Origin: Myxococcales bacterium | GTDB taxonomy: Bacteria; Myxococcota_A; Polyangia; Palsa-1104 | DNA: 64,000 bases | Assembly: GCA_028287105.1 (NCBI GenBank) | Contig: JAQBQH010000027.1 | Coordinates: 1 to 64,000 of the forward strand | Reading direction: 5' to 3' | Shown: piece by piece, positions 55,046 to 63,102 of the stretch | How the letters are laid out: every line of letters begins with the position of its first letter | Numbering within the stretch: position 1 is the stretch's first letter | Position numbers and translations under genes: made by a program | Notes under the pieces: generated by a model | Databases searched by the model: none | What the model was told of the DNA's origin: nothing | What the model saw: the letters and a program-made list of their open reading frames with translations, nothing else

Positions 55046-55411
55046 CTAGTGGCGCTTGTGGTGCTTGCGCGCTGACTTCTTCTTGCTCGCCTTGGATTCG
55101 CTCTCGTCGGCCGGCGCGGCGATGTGAGCCGACGCCACCGACGCGACCTTGGTCTTCAGGCGCGCGTTCTCCGTCTCCAGCTCCTGAACCTTGACCTCGA
55201 GCGCGTGCTGATGCGACGCCGCTTCGGCGAGCTGCACGTGCATCGACCTCTCCGTCTCGGCGGCTGCCGTCGTTCGCGCCGACATCATGTCGAACTTCTG
55301 CTTCTGAACGAACATCAAGCCGAGCCCCGCCACCACGGCGACGACGAACAGCATCCACGGGACCATCGAAGGCGATCGCGGCAGGAGCACGTCTGCGTTG
55401 GCGGTATGCAT
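55046..55411 (-). CDS. Membrane-anchored coiled-coil protein
   Basis: A 121-residue protein with one membrane helix (residues 17-35, VPWMLFVVAVVAGLGLMFV), a heptad coiled coil (about 45-95, HALEVKVQELETENARLKTK) and a very basic tail (KASKKKSARKHHKRH). AGAGGAA precedes the ATG. The tail could bind DNA, RNA or acidic envelope polymers. No family is recognised. It converges on the 62-residue gene. Confidence 0.72.
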   Translation of the reverse strand: MHTANADVLLPRSPSMVPWMLFVVAVVAGLGLMFVQKQKFDMMSARTTAAAETERSMHVQLAEAASHQHALEVKVQELETENARLKTKVASVASAHIAAPADESESKASKKKSARKHHKRH

Positions 55412-55670
55412 GGGTTCCTCTTCTCTTGCGGCCGACCTATGCAAGGCGCGTGTCAACGTTGCACAGCTGCGAGGGCGCGCAACCAGCGGGATTCGTGACG
55501 AGCTTCCGGCAGGCCATGTCAACTCCCGATGACAGCTGGTGAGGGCGGCCCCAGCGCGCGGCCTCGACGCGGTGCGTCGGTTGGGGCGCATCGAATCGCG
55601 TGCTGGCACGAAGCAGGGGGCGGCTCGACGGAACGACGTTCGAGTACGGCGACGGCTGACGCCTCGCGGC

Positions 55671-55731
55671 GCGATATCCACGTCTCGTAATGCGATATCT
55701 CAGAATCGTTTGTCAGAATTGTAGAATATCG
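55671..55731. promoter_or_regulatory. AT-rich word island C
   Basis: Contains GCGATATC twice (55671-55678, 55692-55699), the 13-mer GTAATGCGATATC (55687-55699) identical to island A, and GAATATCG (55724-55731). It lies about 140 bases before the first DUF4360 gene. Confidence 0.4.
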
Positions 55732-55738
55732 CTAAATC
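55710..55738 (+). promoter_or_regulatory. Weak promoter candidate for the DUF4360 pair
   Basis: TTGTCA (55710-55715) and TAAATC (55733-55738) are separated by 17 bases. The -10 match is poor. It is listed because it is the only spaced pair in an AT-rich stretch before the gene. Confidence 0.25.
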
Positions 55739-55866
55739 TCATTCAAAACGTACGACGGCAACCGTATTCGAAATGGTGCCGTCCGGTTTTGCTTTCCCAT
55801 CGCGCCTGAAAGCCTAGGATGCCGCCGCTCATGGGCCACGAGGCCCATGAAACCAGGAGACGGTGT

Positions 55867-56502
55867 ATGGGAACGATCATTGGGCGGGTAGCGGCAGTGC
55901 TGTTGGTGTCGGCGGTGGCGTTGGTTTCGCGAGTGGCGGCGGCAGATCCCGATCCGGGGACGATCTACATCACGGACATGACGTACAACGGGTCGGGCTG
56001 CCCGCTTGGCTCGACGGTGGCGCACGTCGCGGATGACGCCACCACGTTCACGGTGATCCATAGCCAGTTCCTGGCGCAGGTGGGGCCCGGCATCATGGCC
56101 TCCGAGGCGCGCAAGAATTGTCAGATCAACCTCGGCCTCTTCGTCCCCCAGGGCTTCAGCTACGCGGTGGCGTCGGTCGACTACCGCGGCTACGCGGGGC
56201 TGGCGCCGGGCGCCAATGCCCGACAGAAGGCGATCTACTACTTCGAGGGGCACCCGGTGCAGGGATCGACGGCGCACATGTTCTACGGGCCGGTCGAGGA
56301 CGATTGGCACGTCAACGAGACCGCCGATGTCGCGGCGCTGATCTGGTCGCCGTGTGGTGAGAAGCGCAACCTGAACATCAACGCCGAGATTCGCCTCGCG
56401 CGCGGAACCTCGCCGGCGAGCGCCAGCAGTTACATGACGATGGACTCGGAGGACGGCAGCATCGAGACGCTCTACCACCTGGCGTGGAAGAAGTGCCCCT
56501 AA
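55867..56502 (+). CDS. Secreted DUF4360 protein
   Basis: A 211-residue protein with a signal peptide (residues 1-25, ending RVAA-A). Family features are DMTYNGSGCPLGSTVAHVAD, a paired Cys pattern (GCP, KNCQINL, SPCGEKRNLNIN, KKCP) and the aromatic YRGYAGL segment. DUF4360 proteins are beta-rich exported proteins found in bacteria and fungi, with no established function. A second copy follows 39 bases downstream. Confidence 0.88.
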   Translation: MGTIIGRVAAVLLVSAVALVSRVAAADPDPGTIYITDMTYNGSGCPLGSTVAHVADDATTFTVIHSQFLAQVGPGIMASEARKNCQINLGLFVPQGFSYAVASVDYRGYAGLAPGANARQKAIYYFEGHPVQGSTAHMFYGPVEDDWHVNETADVAALIWSPCGEKRNLNINAEIRLARGTSPASASSYMTMDSEDGSIETLYHLAWKKCP

Positions 56503-56541
56503 TCGCGAAACGCTGATTCGCGGAGCTCACGACAGGTACAC

Positions 56542-57159
56542 ATGCGAACGAGAAACGTCATTATCGGCGTCGCGATGATAAGCAGTTTATCGGCGCCATC
56601 GTCGGCAAAGAAGCCGGAGACGCCCGCTGTTGGGACGGTCGTGGTCGAGAGCGTCGCCTATTCCGGCGACGGCTGCCCCGACGGTAGCGTCGCGACCCAT
56701 ATCTCGCCCGACGCGGAGGCATTCACGGTCATCTTCTCGCGCTTCCTGGCCGAAGTCGGGCCGGTAGCGGCGGCGACGACCGCGCGGCGGCAGTGCAAGC
56801 TGCACGTCAAGCTGTCGGTACCGCACGGTTGGTCGTATGCGCTCTCGGGCACCGACTTCCGCGGCTACGCCACGCTCGACGCGGGCGTGGTGGCCACGCG
56901 CCAGTCGACCTATCACATGTCGGGCGAGAGCCCGGAGACGACCGCGCAATATCGCTGGCAGGGCGCGTTCGACGACGACTACGTCGTGCGGGATCTCGGC
57001 GGCGACGCGGCGGCCTATTGGTCGCGCTGCGGCGGCGGCAAGAACCTGATGATCACCACGATCATCGACGTCGATGGCCGGACCGGCGGCACCGGCGTGT
57101 TGGACGTCGACTCGATCGACGGCGAGGTCCATCACCTGATCTGGCGAAGATGCGGGTAG
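56542..57159 (+). CDS. Secreted DUF4360 protein, second copy
   Basis: A 205-residue paralogue of the preceding protein, with a signal peptide (1-22) and the same landmarks: SVAYSGDGCPDGSVATHISP, FSRFLAEVGP, TDFRGYATLD, SRCGGGKNLMI and a final RRCG. Cys positions align with the first copy, so it arose by tandem duplication, but most other residues differ, implying an old event or divergent roles. The two genes probably share one transcript. Confidence 0.88.
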   Translation: MRTRNVIIGVAMISSLSAPSSAKKPETPAVGTVVVESVAYSGDGCPDGSVATHISPDAEAFTVIFSRFLAEVGPVAAATTARRQCKLHVKLSVPHGWSYALSGTDFRGYATLDAGVVATRQSTYHMSGESPETTAQYRWQGAFDDDYVVRDLGGDAAAYWSRCGGGKNLMITTIIDVDGRTGGTGVLDVDSIDGEVHHLIWRRCG

Positions 57160-57607
57160 CGCGGTCACTCTAGGCAAGCCGCGGTGCTCAAACATTAGGC
57201 AACGACGGCGTGAACCGCCGATCTGCCTCTCTCGCGTTCGCAATCGCGCTCTACCATCTCCCTTGATCACAGGTTATCCCCAGCTTCTTCTCGGCCGCGC
57301 ACGTGCGTGAACGCCCTGCACAGAAGGACATGTGGGCGATTCGAAAGATCATCCATTCCGCCCCTGTGTGATTCTCCCCGCTGCCGGCGCGTTCGCGAGC
57401 GCAATCCGAAATCCACACCTGTCGAAGTTGTTCACTGCTGGATCGCCGCTAGTGCAGTGCCCGCGTCGATGAGCGGATGTTTCGCAGCTGTTGCGGCGGC
57501 GTCGCATCGAGGCCGCATTGGACTGTTCGCTCGCGTAGCGGCGGCGTCGCCCGGTCGCCGCTGCCTGACCCATTGACGTTGCCCGTGGGCGCCCGATGTT
57601 GTGCGCC
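57160..57607. other. Intergenic region before the molybdenum hydroxylase operon
   Basis: About 450 bases of slightly lower GC. It should contain the promoter of the cytochrome/hydroxylase operon. I see no clear promoter element, terminator, RNA or credible reading frame. Confidence 0.4.
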
Positions 57608-58261
57608 ATGAGGCGCGTTTTTGTCGCGGTCGCCATCGTCGCGGCCGTCGCCGTCGTGATGCGCGCCGCGATGCTCGAAGCCAAGCCGACCCAGGTCGCG
57701 CAGCCCACCCAACCGGTCACTGGTGCGCGGCTGCGCGGTCCCGAGGCGTTCGCTGGAATCGCCGACCCGGCGGAGCGATCGCGCGCGCTGTTCCTCGAGG
57801 CGAGCCGCGTGCTCACGCATCCTCGTTGCATCAACTGTCATCCCGCGGGAGACGTGCCGCACCAGGGCATGACGCTCGAGCTGCACTACCCGCCGGTCGT
57901 GCGCGGGCCCAAGGATCGCGGCGTCGTCGGCGTCGAGTGCGCCGGCTGCCACCAGGATCGCAACCTCGAGCTGGCGCGGGTACCCGGAGCGCCGAGCTGG
58001 CACCTGGCGCCCATCGAGATGGCGTGGGTGGGCAAGTCGCCGCGCGCGATCTGCGAGCAGATGCAGGATCCGAAGCGCAACGGCGGCAAGACGCTCGCCC
58101 AGATCGTCGAGCACAACGCGCACGACAAGCTGGTGGCCTGGGGCTGGGAGCCCGGCGCCGGGCGCGAGCCGGTACCGGGGACGCAGGAGCAGTTCGGACG
58201 TCTCGTCGCCGCGTGGGTCGAGACTGGCGCCAAGTGTCCGCCCGAGGAGGCGAGGCCATGA
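57608..58261 (+). CDS. Exported dihaem-type cytochrome c of the hydroxylase operon
   Basis: About 217 residues (ATG 57608 chosen for the signal peptide; ATG 57596 is in frame). Haem motifs CINCH and CAGCH lie about 40 residues apart in the middle of the protein. The [20 protein letters not shown] segment is typical of cytochromes beside IorAB-type hydroxylases. It should accept electrons from the enzyme in the periplasm. Its stop overlaps the start of the iron-sulphur subunit (ATGA). Confidence 0.87.
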   Translation: MRRVFVAVAIVAAVAVVMRAAMLEAKPTQVAQPTQPVTGARLRGPEAFAGIADPAERSRALFLEASRVLTHPRCINCHPAGDVPHQGMTLELHYPPVVRGPKDRGVVGVECAGCHQDRNLELARVPGAPSWHLAPIEMAWVGKSPRAICEQMQDPKRNGGKTLAQIVEHNAHDKLVAWGWEPGAGREPVPGTQEQFGRLVAAWVETGAKCPPEEARP

Positions 58262-58719
58262 CGATTCGATTGCGCGTGAACGGCGTCGACCGGACGGTCG
58301 ATGCGGATCCAGAGATGCCGCTCTTGTGGGCGCTGCGGGACATCCTCGGCCTGACCGGAACCAAGTACGGCTGCGGACAGGCGCTGTGCGGCGCCTGCTC
58401 CGTGCACCTCGACGGACAGGTCGTGCGGGCGTGCGTGACGCCGGTGCGGCGCGCGGCCGGCGGCGCGGTGACGACCATCGAAGGGCTGTCGCCCGACGGC
58501 AACCATCCGCTGCAGCGCGCCTGGATGGAGCTGGGCGTTCCGCAGTGCGGCTTCTGCCAGGCGGGGCAGCTCATGACCGCCGCGGCGCTGCTCAAGGCCA
58601 AGCCGCGTCCGACCGACGACGAGATCGATCAGTCGCTCGCCGCCAATCTCTGCCGCTGCGGGACCTATCCGCGCATTCGCGCCGCGGTCCGCAAGGCGGC
58701 GGGCCTCCCGGAAAAATAG
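58258..58719 (+). CDS. [2Fe-2S] subunit of a molybdenum hydroxylase
   Basis: A 153-residue protein. The plant-ferredoxin-type cluster is bound by Cys in [17 protein letters not shown] plus a later Cys, and the second cluster by [10 protein letters not shown] and [11 protein letters not shown]. This is the small subunit of xanthine-oxidase-family enzymes such as isoquinoline 1-oxidoreductase (IorA). It passes electrons from the molybdenum site to the cytochrome. It is coupled to the upstream cytochrome gene and ten bases from the large subunit. Confidence 0.94.
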   Translation: MTIRLRVNGVDRTVDADPEMPLLWALRDILGLTGTKYGCGQALCGACSVHLDGQVVRACVTPVRRAAGGAVTTIEGLSPDGNHPLQRAWMELGVPQCGFCQAGQLMTAAALLKAKPRPTDDEIDQSLAANLCRCGTYPRIRAAVRKAAGLPEK

Positions 58720-58729
58720 CGAGCCCGTC

Positions 58730-61024
58730 ATGAGCGAGCGTCCAGTGCTGATCACGCGGCGGTCATTTTTGATCGGCCTCAACCTGTCGGCCGGCGGGCT
58801 TGCGCTCGGCATTTTTCCCGCGTGGAGCCGCGCCGACGAGCCCAGCGGCAAGAGCGGCAAGGCGCCGACGACGGCGGATGCCGCGGAGGAGGCGAAGGCG
58901 CCGGGGCTCAACCCGAATCCGTTCGTGCACGTCGGGTTCGACGGCCTGGTCACCATCGTCTGCGCGCGGTCGGAGATGGGGCAGGGCGTGCGCAGCTCGC
59001 TGCCGGTCCTCATCGCCGACGAGTTGGGCGCCACCCTCGCACGCGTCAAGGTCGTCCAGGCCGACGGCGACGCCAAGTACGGCGATCAGAACACCGACGG
59101 CTCGTCGAGCGTGCGCAACTTCTTCGACGATCTGCGCCGCGCCGGCGCGACCGCGCGCCAGATGCTGGTCGCCGCCGCCGCCCAGCGCTGGAACGTGCAG
59201 CCCGATACGTGTGTCGCGCACGACCACGTCGTCGAGCATCGGCCGACCAAACGAACGCTCGCGTTCGGCGAGCTCTCGGCGGCGGCGGCAAAGCTGCCGA
59301 TTCCCGCCGAGAAGTCGGTCACGCTGCGGCCGCGCGCGGAGCTGCATCACCTCGGCAAGGAGCTGCCGTTCATCGACGCGGCGGCGTATGTGACCGGCAA
59401 GGCGGCTTACGGCGCCGACGTGCGTGTCCCCGAAATGCTGATCGCGGTCATCGCCAGGCCGCCCGCCGTCGGTGGCAAGGTGCTCCACTACGATCCGGCG
59501 CCGGCGCTGGCCGTGCCGGGCGTCAAGCGGGTCATCGCGCTGCCCGCGCCCAAGGCGCCCTACGCGTTTCAAGCCTGGGGCGGGGTGGCGGTGCTCGCCG
59601 AGAACACCTGGGCCGCGATGCGCGGTCGCGCGGCGCTGAAGATCACCTGGGATGCCGGCGAGAACGGCACCTACGATTCCGACGCGTACCGGCGCGAGCT
59701 GGCCGCGTCGCTGCAGAAGGGCGGCACGCGGGCGCGCAACCTCGGTGACGTCGACGCCGCGCTCGCCAAGGCGGCGCGGGTGATCGACGCCGAGTACTAC
59801 GTGCCGCACCTGCCGCAGATGCCGATGGAGCCGCCCGTCGCCATGGCGCACGTGCGCGGTGATCGCTGCGAGATCTGGGCCTCGACGCAGAATCCGCAGG
59901 AGGCGCGCAGCACGGCCGCCAAGCTGCTCGGCGTTCCCGAAGAGCGCGTGACCATCCATGTCACGTTCCTCGGCGGCGGGTTTGGCAGGAAGTCGAAGGC
60001 GGACTTCGTCTCCGAGGCGGTGCTGCTGTCGAAGGAGGCGCGCGTCCCGGTGCGGGTGCAGTGGACGCGCGAGGACGACGTGCGCCACGCGTACTACAAC
60101 GCCGTGAGCACGCAGCGGCTGCGCGCCGGGCTCGACGGGCGCGGCAAGGTCGTGGCCTGGCTGCACCGCACCGCGTTTCCGCCCATCGGCTCCACCTTCG
60201 CGAAGGTCAAGGGGCCGACCGCCGAGGACCTGCAGCAGGGCGTGCTCGATTTGGCGCTCGACGTCCCCAATGTGCGCGCCGAAGCGTGCGCAGCGACGGC
60301 CCACGTTCGCATCGGCTGGTATCGTTCGGTCTACAACATCTTCCACGCCTTCGCGATCAGCTCGTTCATGGACGAGATCGCGCACGCGCGCGGCCAGGAT
60401 CCACGCGACGTGCTGTACGAGCTCATCGGGCCGCCGCGTACGGTGTCGCTCGCCGACCTCGGCATTGGCAAGCTGCCGAACTACGGCGCGCCGCTTGCCA
60501 CCCACCCCGTCGACGCGGGCAGGCTTCACGGCGTCGTTCAGCGCGTCACCGAGCTGGCGCGCTGGAACGACCGCAAGCGGGAGGGGCGGGCGCTCGGGCT
60601 CGCGGCCCATCGCAGCTTTCTGAGCTACGCCGCCTGCGTCGCGTCGGTGGTGCGCGATCCCGAGCGCACCGTGCGCGTCGACGAGGCGTGGCTGGTGCTG
60701 GACGCGGGCACCATCGTGAACCTCGACCGCGTGCGCGCGCAGCTGCAGGGCGCGATCGCGATGGGCATCAGCAACGCGCTCTTCGGCGGCGTCACCATGA
60801 AGAAGGGCGCCACGCAGGAGTCCAACTTCCGCGACGCGCGCATCGCCGGCATCCGCGACGTGCCGCGCAAGCTCCACGTCGAGATCATCAGCAGCGACGG
60901 GCCGCCTTGCGGCGTCGGAGAGCCCGGGGTCCCGCCGGTCGCGCCCGCGATCGCCAACGCCATCTTCGCGCTCACCGGCCAGCGCATTCGCGAGCTGCCG
61001 CTGTTGCGCGCGCTGCGCGTCTGA
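58730..61024 (+). CDS. Molybdopterin-binding large subunit (IorB-type) of a molybdenum hydroxylase
   Basis: A 764-residue enzyme with a Tat-type signal (TRRSFLIGLNLSAGGLALG, residues 9-27), so the complex is exported folded with its small subunit. Cofactor-binding landmarks are ARSEMGQGVRSSLPVLIADE, FLGGGFGRKSKADFVSEAV and the C-terminal GVGEPGVPPVAPAIANAIF with the catalytic Glu. It hydroxylates an aldehyde or N-heterocycle; substrate is not evident. No FAD subunit is present, in keeping with electron exit through the cytochrome. Confidence 0.93.
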   Translation: MSERPVLITRRSFLIGLNLSAGGLALGIFPAWSRADEPSGKSGKAPTTADAAEEAKAPGLNPNPFVHVGFDGLVTIVCARSEMGQGVRSSLPVLIADELGATLARVKVVQADGDAKYGDQNTDGSSSVRNFFDDLRRAGATARQMLVAAAAQRWNVQPDTCVAHDHVVEHRPTKRTLAFGELSAAAAKLPIPAEKSVTLRPRAELHHLGKELPFIDAAAYVTGKAAYGADVRVPEMLIAVIARPPAVGGKVLHYDPAPALAVPGVKRVIALPAPKAPYAFQAWGGVAVLAENTWAAMRGRAALKITWDAGENGTYDSDAYRRELAASLQKGGTRARNLGDVDAALAKAARVIDAEYYVPHLPQMPMEPPVAMAHVRGDRCEIWASTQNPQEARSTAAKLLGVPEERVTIHVTFLGGGFGRKSKADFVSEAVLLSKEARVPVRVQWTREDDVRHAYYNAVSTQRLRAGLDGRGKVVAWLHRTAFPPIGSTFAKVKGPTAEDLQQGVLDLALDVPNVRAEACAATAHVRIGWYRSVYNIFHAFAISSFMDEIAHARGQDPRDVLYELIGPPRTVSLADLGIGKLPNYGAPLATHPVDAGRLHGVVQRVTELARWNDRKREGRALGLAAHRSFLSYAACVASVVRDPERTVRVDEAWLVLDAGTIVNLDRVRAQLQGAIAMGISNALFGGVTMKKGATQESNFRDARIAGIRDVPRKLHVEIISSDGPPCGVGEPGVPPVAPAIANAIFALTGQRIRELPLLRALRV

Positions 61025-61045
61025 AGTCGAGCCGATCGCTTGCGT

Positions 61046-61077
61046 AGCGCGCGGTCAGCCGAGAGCGCGCGGTCAGC
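61046..61077 (+). repeat. 14-bp direct repeat at a convergent gene junction
   Basis: AGCGCGCGGTCAGC occurs at 61046-61059 and 61064-61077. The second copy contains the stop codon of the phospholipase gene. Probably a small slippage duplication. Confidence 0.6.
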
Positions 61078-62014
61078 GCAGGTTGGCGGCGTACAGGTAG
61101 CTCGCGGTCGCGTTCTGTGACGCGGCAAGCTCGATGGCGAGCTGCGCATCGACGGCGGCGTCGCCCGTCCAGCAGTCGGTGTGGTCGGTCCAGTAGCTGT
61201 TGAAGTTGCCGCAGCGCGCTCCGTAGGCAGCGGCGATGGCGGCGCGCAGCACCGGCCAGCGCGGCTTGGCGGCGCGGGCGGCGGCGAGGAGCTGTGCCGT
61301 GGCATCGCCGGCGGTCGGTCCGCTCCACGTCGACACCGCCCAGCGCGCCTGCTGCGCCATGGCGTAGACCTCGACGTTGGAGTGCAGCTTGACCGGCCAA
61401 TTGGTGGCCGTGTAGTTGGATGCGTGCATCGGCTGCGTCAGATCCGTCATGTAGTGTAGCGAGAGCCCGAGCTCATAGCAGCCGCCGGCGCGATCGTTGG
61501 CGGCGAGCTTGGCGCGCGCGTTGGCGAGGTGCTGTAGCCCCTGATCGTAGCCCGTCGGCGAGCTGTGGCCCTTGTAGTTGAGGCCGCTGTCGGGATCGTA
61601 GAAGTGCGACTCCCAGGTTGCACCGGCGAGCACCAGCGCCGTCGACGAGCCGCCCACGGGGACGTCCCAGCGGCCGCCGTTGTAGGCGGCCTTGAAGTCG
61701 GCGTCGGCGAGCCCCTGATGCCAGCGGGGGCGGCAATCGGCGGCGCCGAGCAGCGCGGCGACGCCGGCGGCCTGCGGCAGATCGGCGCGCTGTCCGAGGA
61801 GGCCGACGGCGCGATTGACGATCCACAGGTGCGTGCTGCGCGTTTCGTCGTCGACGCTCTCGGCGTCCCAGTCGGCCTGGCGGGTCCCGTCGGGCAGGCT
61901 CGCCTCGGCGGTAGGGTCCTCCGCCAGAAGCTCGTCGCCAGTCGACGCCTGGCCGGCACAACCACTCATGGATAACGTCACGACGACAAGGATGAGAGCG
62001 CGCGATTGGGTCAC
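61073..62014 (-). CDS. Zinc-dependent phospholipase C lipoprotein
   Basis: A 313-residue relative of Bacillus cereus PC-PLC and alpha-toxin. Zinc-ligand positions and spacings match: W49 then H62 (13 apart, in THLWIVNRAVGLL), H137 (WESHFYDPD), H187, D191 and H197 (LHYMTDLTQPMHASNY), H211 and E215 (HSNVEVY). It should cleave phospholipid head groups outside the cell. It has a lipobox (MSGC, Cys 19), so it begins as a lipoprotein. The zinc-binding Trp must normally be the N terminus, implying cleavage between residues 48 and 49. Confidence 0.92.
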   Translation of the reverse strand: MTQSRALILVVVTLSMSGCAGQASTGDELLAEDPTAEASLPDGTRQADWDAESVDDETRSTHLWIVNRAVGLLGQRADLPQAAGVAALLGAADCRPRWHQGLADADFKAAYNGGRWDVPVGGSSTALVLAGATWESHFYDPDSGLNYKGHSSPTGYDQGLQHLANARAKLAANDRAGGCYELGLSLHYMTDLTQPMHASNYTATNWPVKLHSNVEVYAMAQQARWAVSTWSGPTAGDATAQLLAAARAAKPRWPVLRAAIAAAYGARCGNFNSYWTDHTDCWTGDAAVDAQLAIELAASQNATASYLYAANLR

Positions 62015-62111
62015 GGTCTTGTCAGTGACCTACATGTCCCGATAGGGGCCACGCGCGCGAAGATCGCGTGTACGATGCGGCGCGGAGCGCGAAGCTCGCG
62101 AGGAGCCAGGG

Positions 62112-62456
62112 ATGAGCCGGTTGAAGAAGATCGAAGATGAGCTGATCAAGATGGGCCAGAGCGCGGTGGACGGTATTACCAGCGCGTTGGAGTACACCGG
62201 CTCGCTGCTCGACAAGGGGCGCAAGACGGCCAGGGCGAAGACGGGCAAGGCGCTGACGACGGCGAAGTCGGCGGTCGGATCCAAGCTCAAGGGGAAGTCG
62301 GCGGCGACCGCCAAAGCCAAGCCGGCGGCGAAGGGCAAGCCGGCGGGCAAAGCCAAGCCGACCCGGTCGGCCGCCAAGAAGACGGCCCCGTCGGCCGCCA
62401 AGAAGACGACGAAATCAGCGGCCAGGAAGACGACGAAGTCAGCCGGCAAGAAGTAG
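62112..62456 (+). CDS. Histone-H1-like Lys/Ala-rich protein
   Basis: A 114-residue protein. Residues 1-35 form a helical head (LKKIEDELIKMGQSAVDGIT). The rest is a disordered Lys/Ala/Thr/Pro tail with repeats of the SAAKKT type, like bacterial histone-H1-like proteins that bind DNA through charge. GGAGCCAGGG precedes the ATG. It diverges from the phospholipase gene. DNA binding is inferred from composition only. Confidence 0.82.
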   Translation: MSRLKKIEDELIKMGQSAVDGITSALEYTGSLLDKGRKTARAKTGKALTTAKSAVGSKLKGKSAATAKAKPAAKGKPAGKAKPTRSAAKKTAPSAAKKTTKSAARKTTKSAGKK

Positions 62457-62593
62457 CGGCGGAGGCGGGGAGCCGGCGTTGCGCGGCGCCATTTTTCTGA
62501 CGACCGCCATTCCTCCGACGCCCACCGTCAATCTCTCGGCGTCAACGGAGCCGGGATCGCTCGGGATTTGTAAGCGCCGCTTCTAAAAAACGT

Positions 62594-62609
62594 TGGCAAG
62601 GCACGTGCA
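62594..62609 (+). promoter_or_regulatory. Sigma-54-like -24/-12 match beside the PilZ start
   Basis: TGGCAAGGCACGTGCA has GG, ten bases, then GC, matching the -24/-12 consensus well. It ends two bases before ATG 62611, so a transcript from it would begin inside the predicted gene. Either the true start is downstream or the match is chance. Confidence 0.25.
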
Positions 62610-62610
62610 A

Positions 62611-63057
62611 ATGCGATGGCTCGTGCTGACCAACAACGTCTCCCATCATGTCGGTTTCGATAACCTCCTCGACATCGCTCCGGCGAATGACGTCGTTCGC
62701 CGCGGGCCGCTGCGCGCGCTTTCGCGCTGGGCGCTGCGGGCCGCCGTGAACATGGAGAGCGAGGACAACCTGTACGCGGGTCTCTCGTATGACGTGTCCG
62801 CGGGCGGGATCTTCGTCGCCACCTTCGACACGCCGCCGATTGGCGCGCGCGTCGACCTGGTGCTGACGCTGCCCGACGGCCTCGAGCTGGCGCTGAGCGG
62901 CGTCGTGCGCTGGGTTCGCGAGGCGCAGTTGGCGTCGGACGGGCTGCCGGCGGGCTGCGGCATCGAGTGGGACGAGCTGCCGGACGGTGCGCTGCTCGCG
63001 TTCCTGCGGTTCGCCAAGGCTCGCGAGCCGCTCTTGTGGGAATCCGAAACGACGTAG
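62611..63057 (+). CDS. PilZ-domain protein (gliding-type, TIGR02266-like)
   Basis: About 148 residues from ATG 62611; the true start may be later. The PilZ barrel spans about 40-135: SRWALRAAVNMESEDNLYAG, then the signature SYDVSAGGIFVATFDTPPIG, and GVVRWVRE. The DxSxxG part of the cyclic-di-GMP motif is intact (DVSAGG). The basic motif before the barrel is only partly kept. This PilZ subtype is characteristic of myxobacteria, where it is linked to motility and signalling. Confidence 0.85.
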   Translation: MRWLVLTNNVSHHVGFDNLLDIAPANDVVRRGPLRALSRWALRAAVNMESEDNLYAGLSYDVSAGGIFVATFDTPPIGARVDLVLTLPDGLELALSGVVRWVREAQLASDGLPAGCGIEWDELPDGALLAFLRFAKAREPLLWESETT

Positions 63058-63102
63058 CCCGGCGTTGGCGCGCGTCCGCGACCCGGTCCATCATCATCGC
63101 AG

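Larger units (their letters stand above)
55412..55866. other. Divergent intergenic region before the DUF4360 pair
   Basis: About 455 bases. The left part is GC-rich and featureless to me. The right part, 55670-55770, is AT-rich and holds island C and a weak promoter candidate. No gene, RNA or terminator is evident. Confidence 0.45.

Noticed and set aside
57307-57576. 89-codon plus-strand frame in the region before the hydroxylase operon
   Set aside because: Arg/Cys/Ser-rich translation, no ribosome site and no motif; more likely chance.
62474-62496. Possible terminator after the histone-like gene
   Set aside because: A GGCG/CGCC stem before ATTTTTCT was seen, but the stem is only four base pairs with an eight-base loop, too weak to call.
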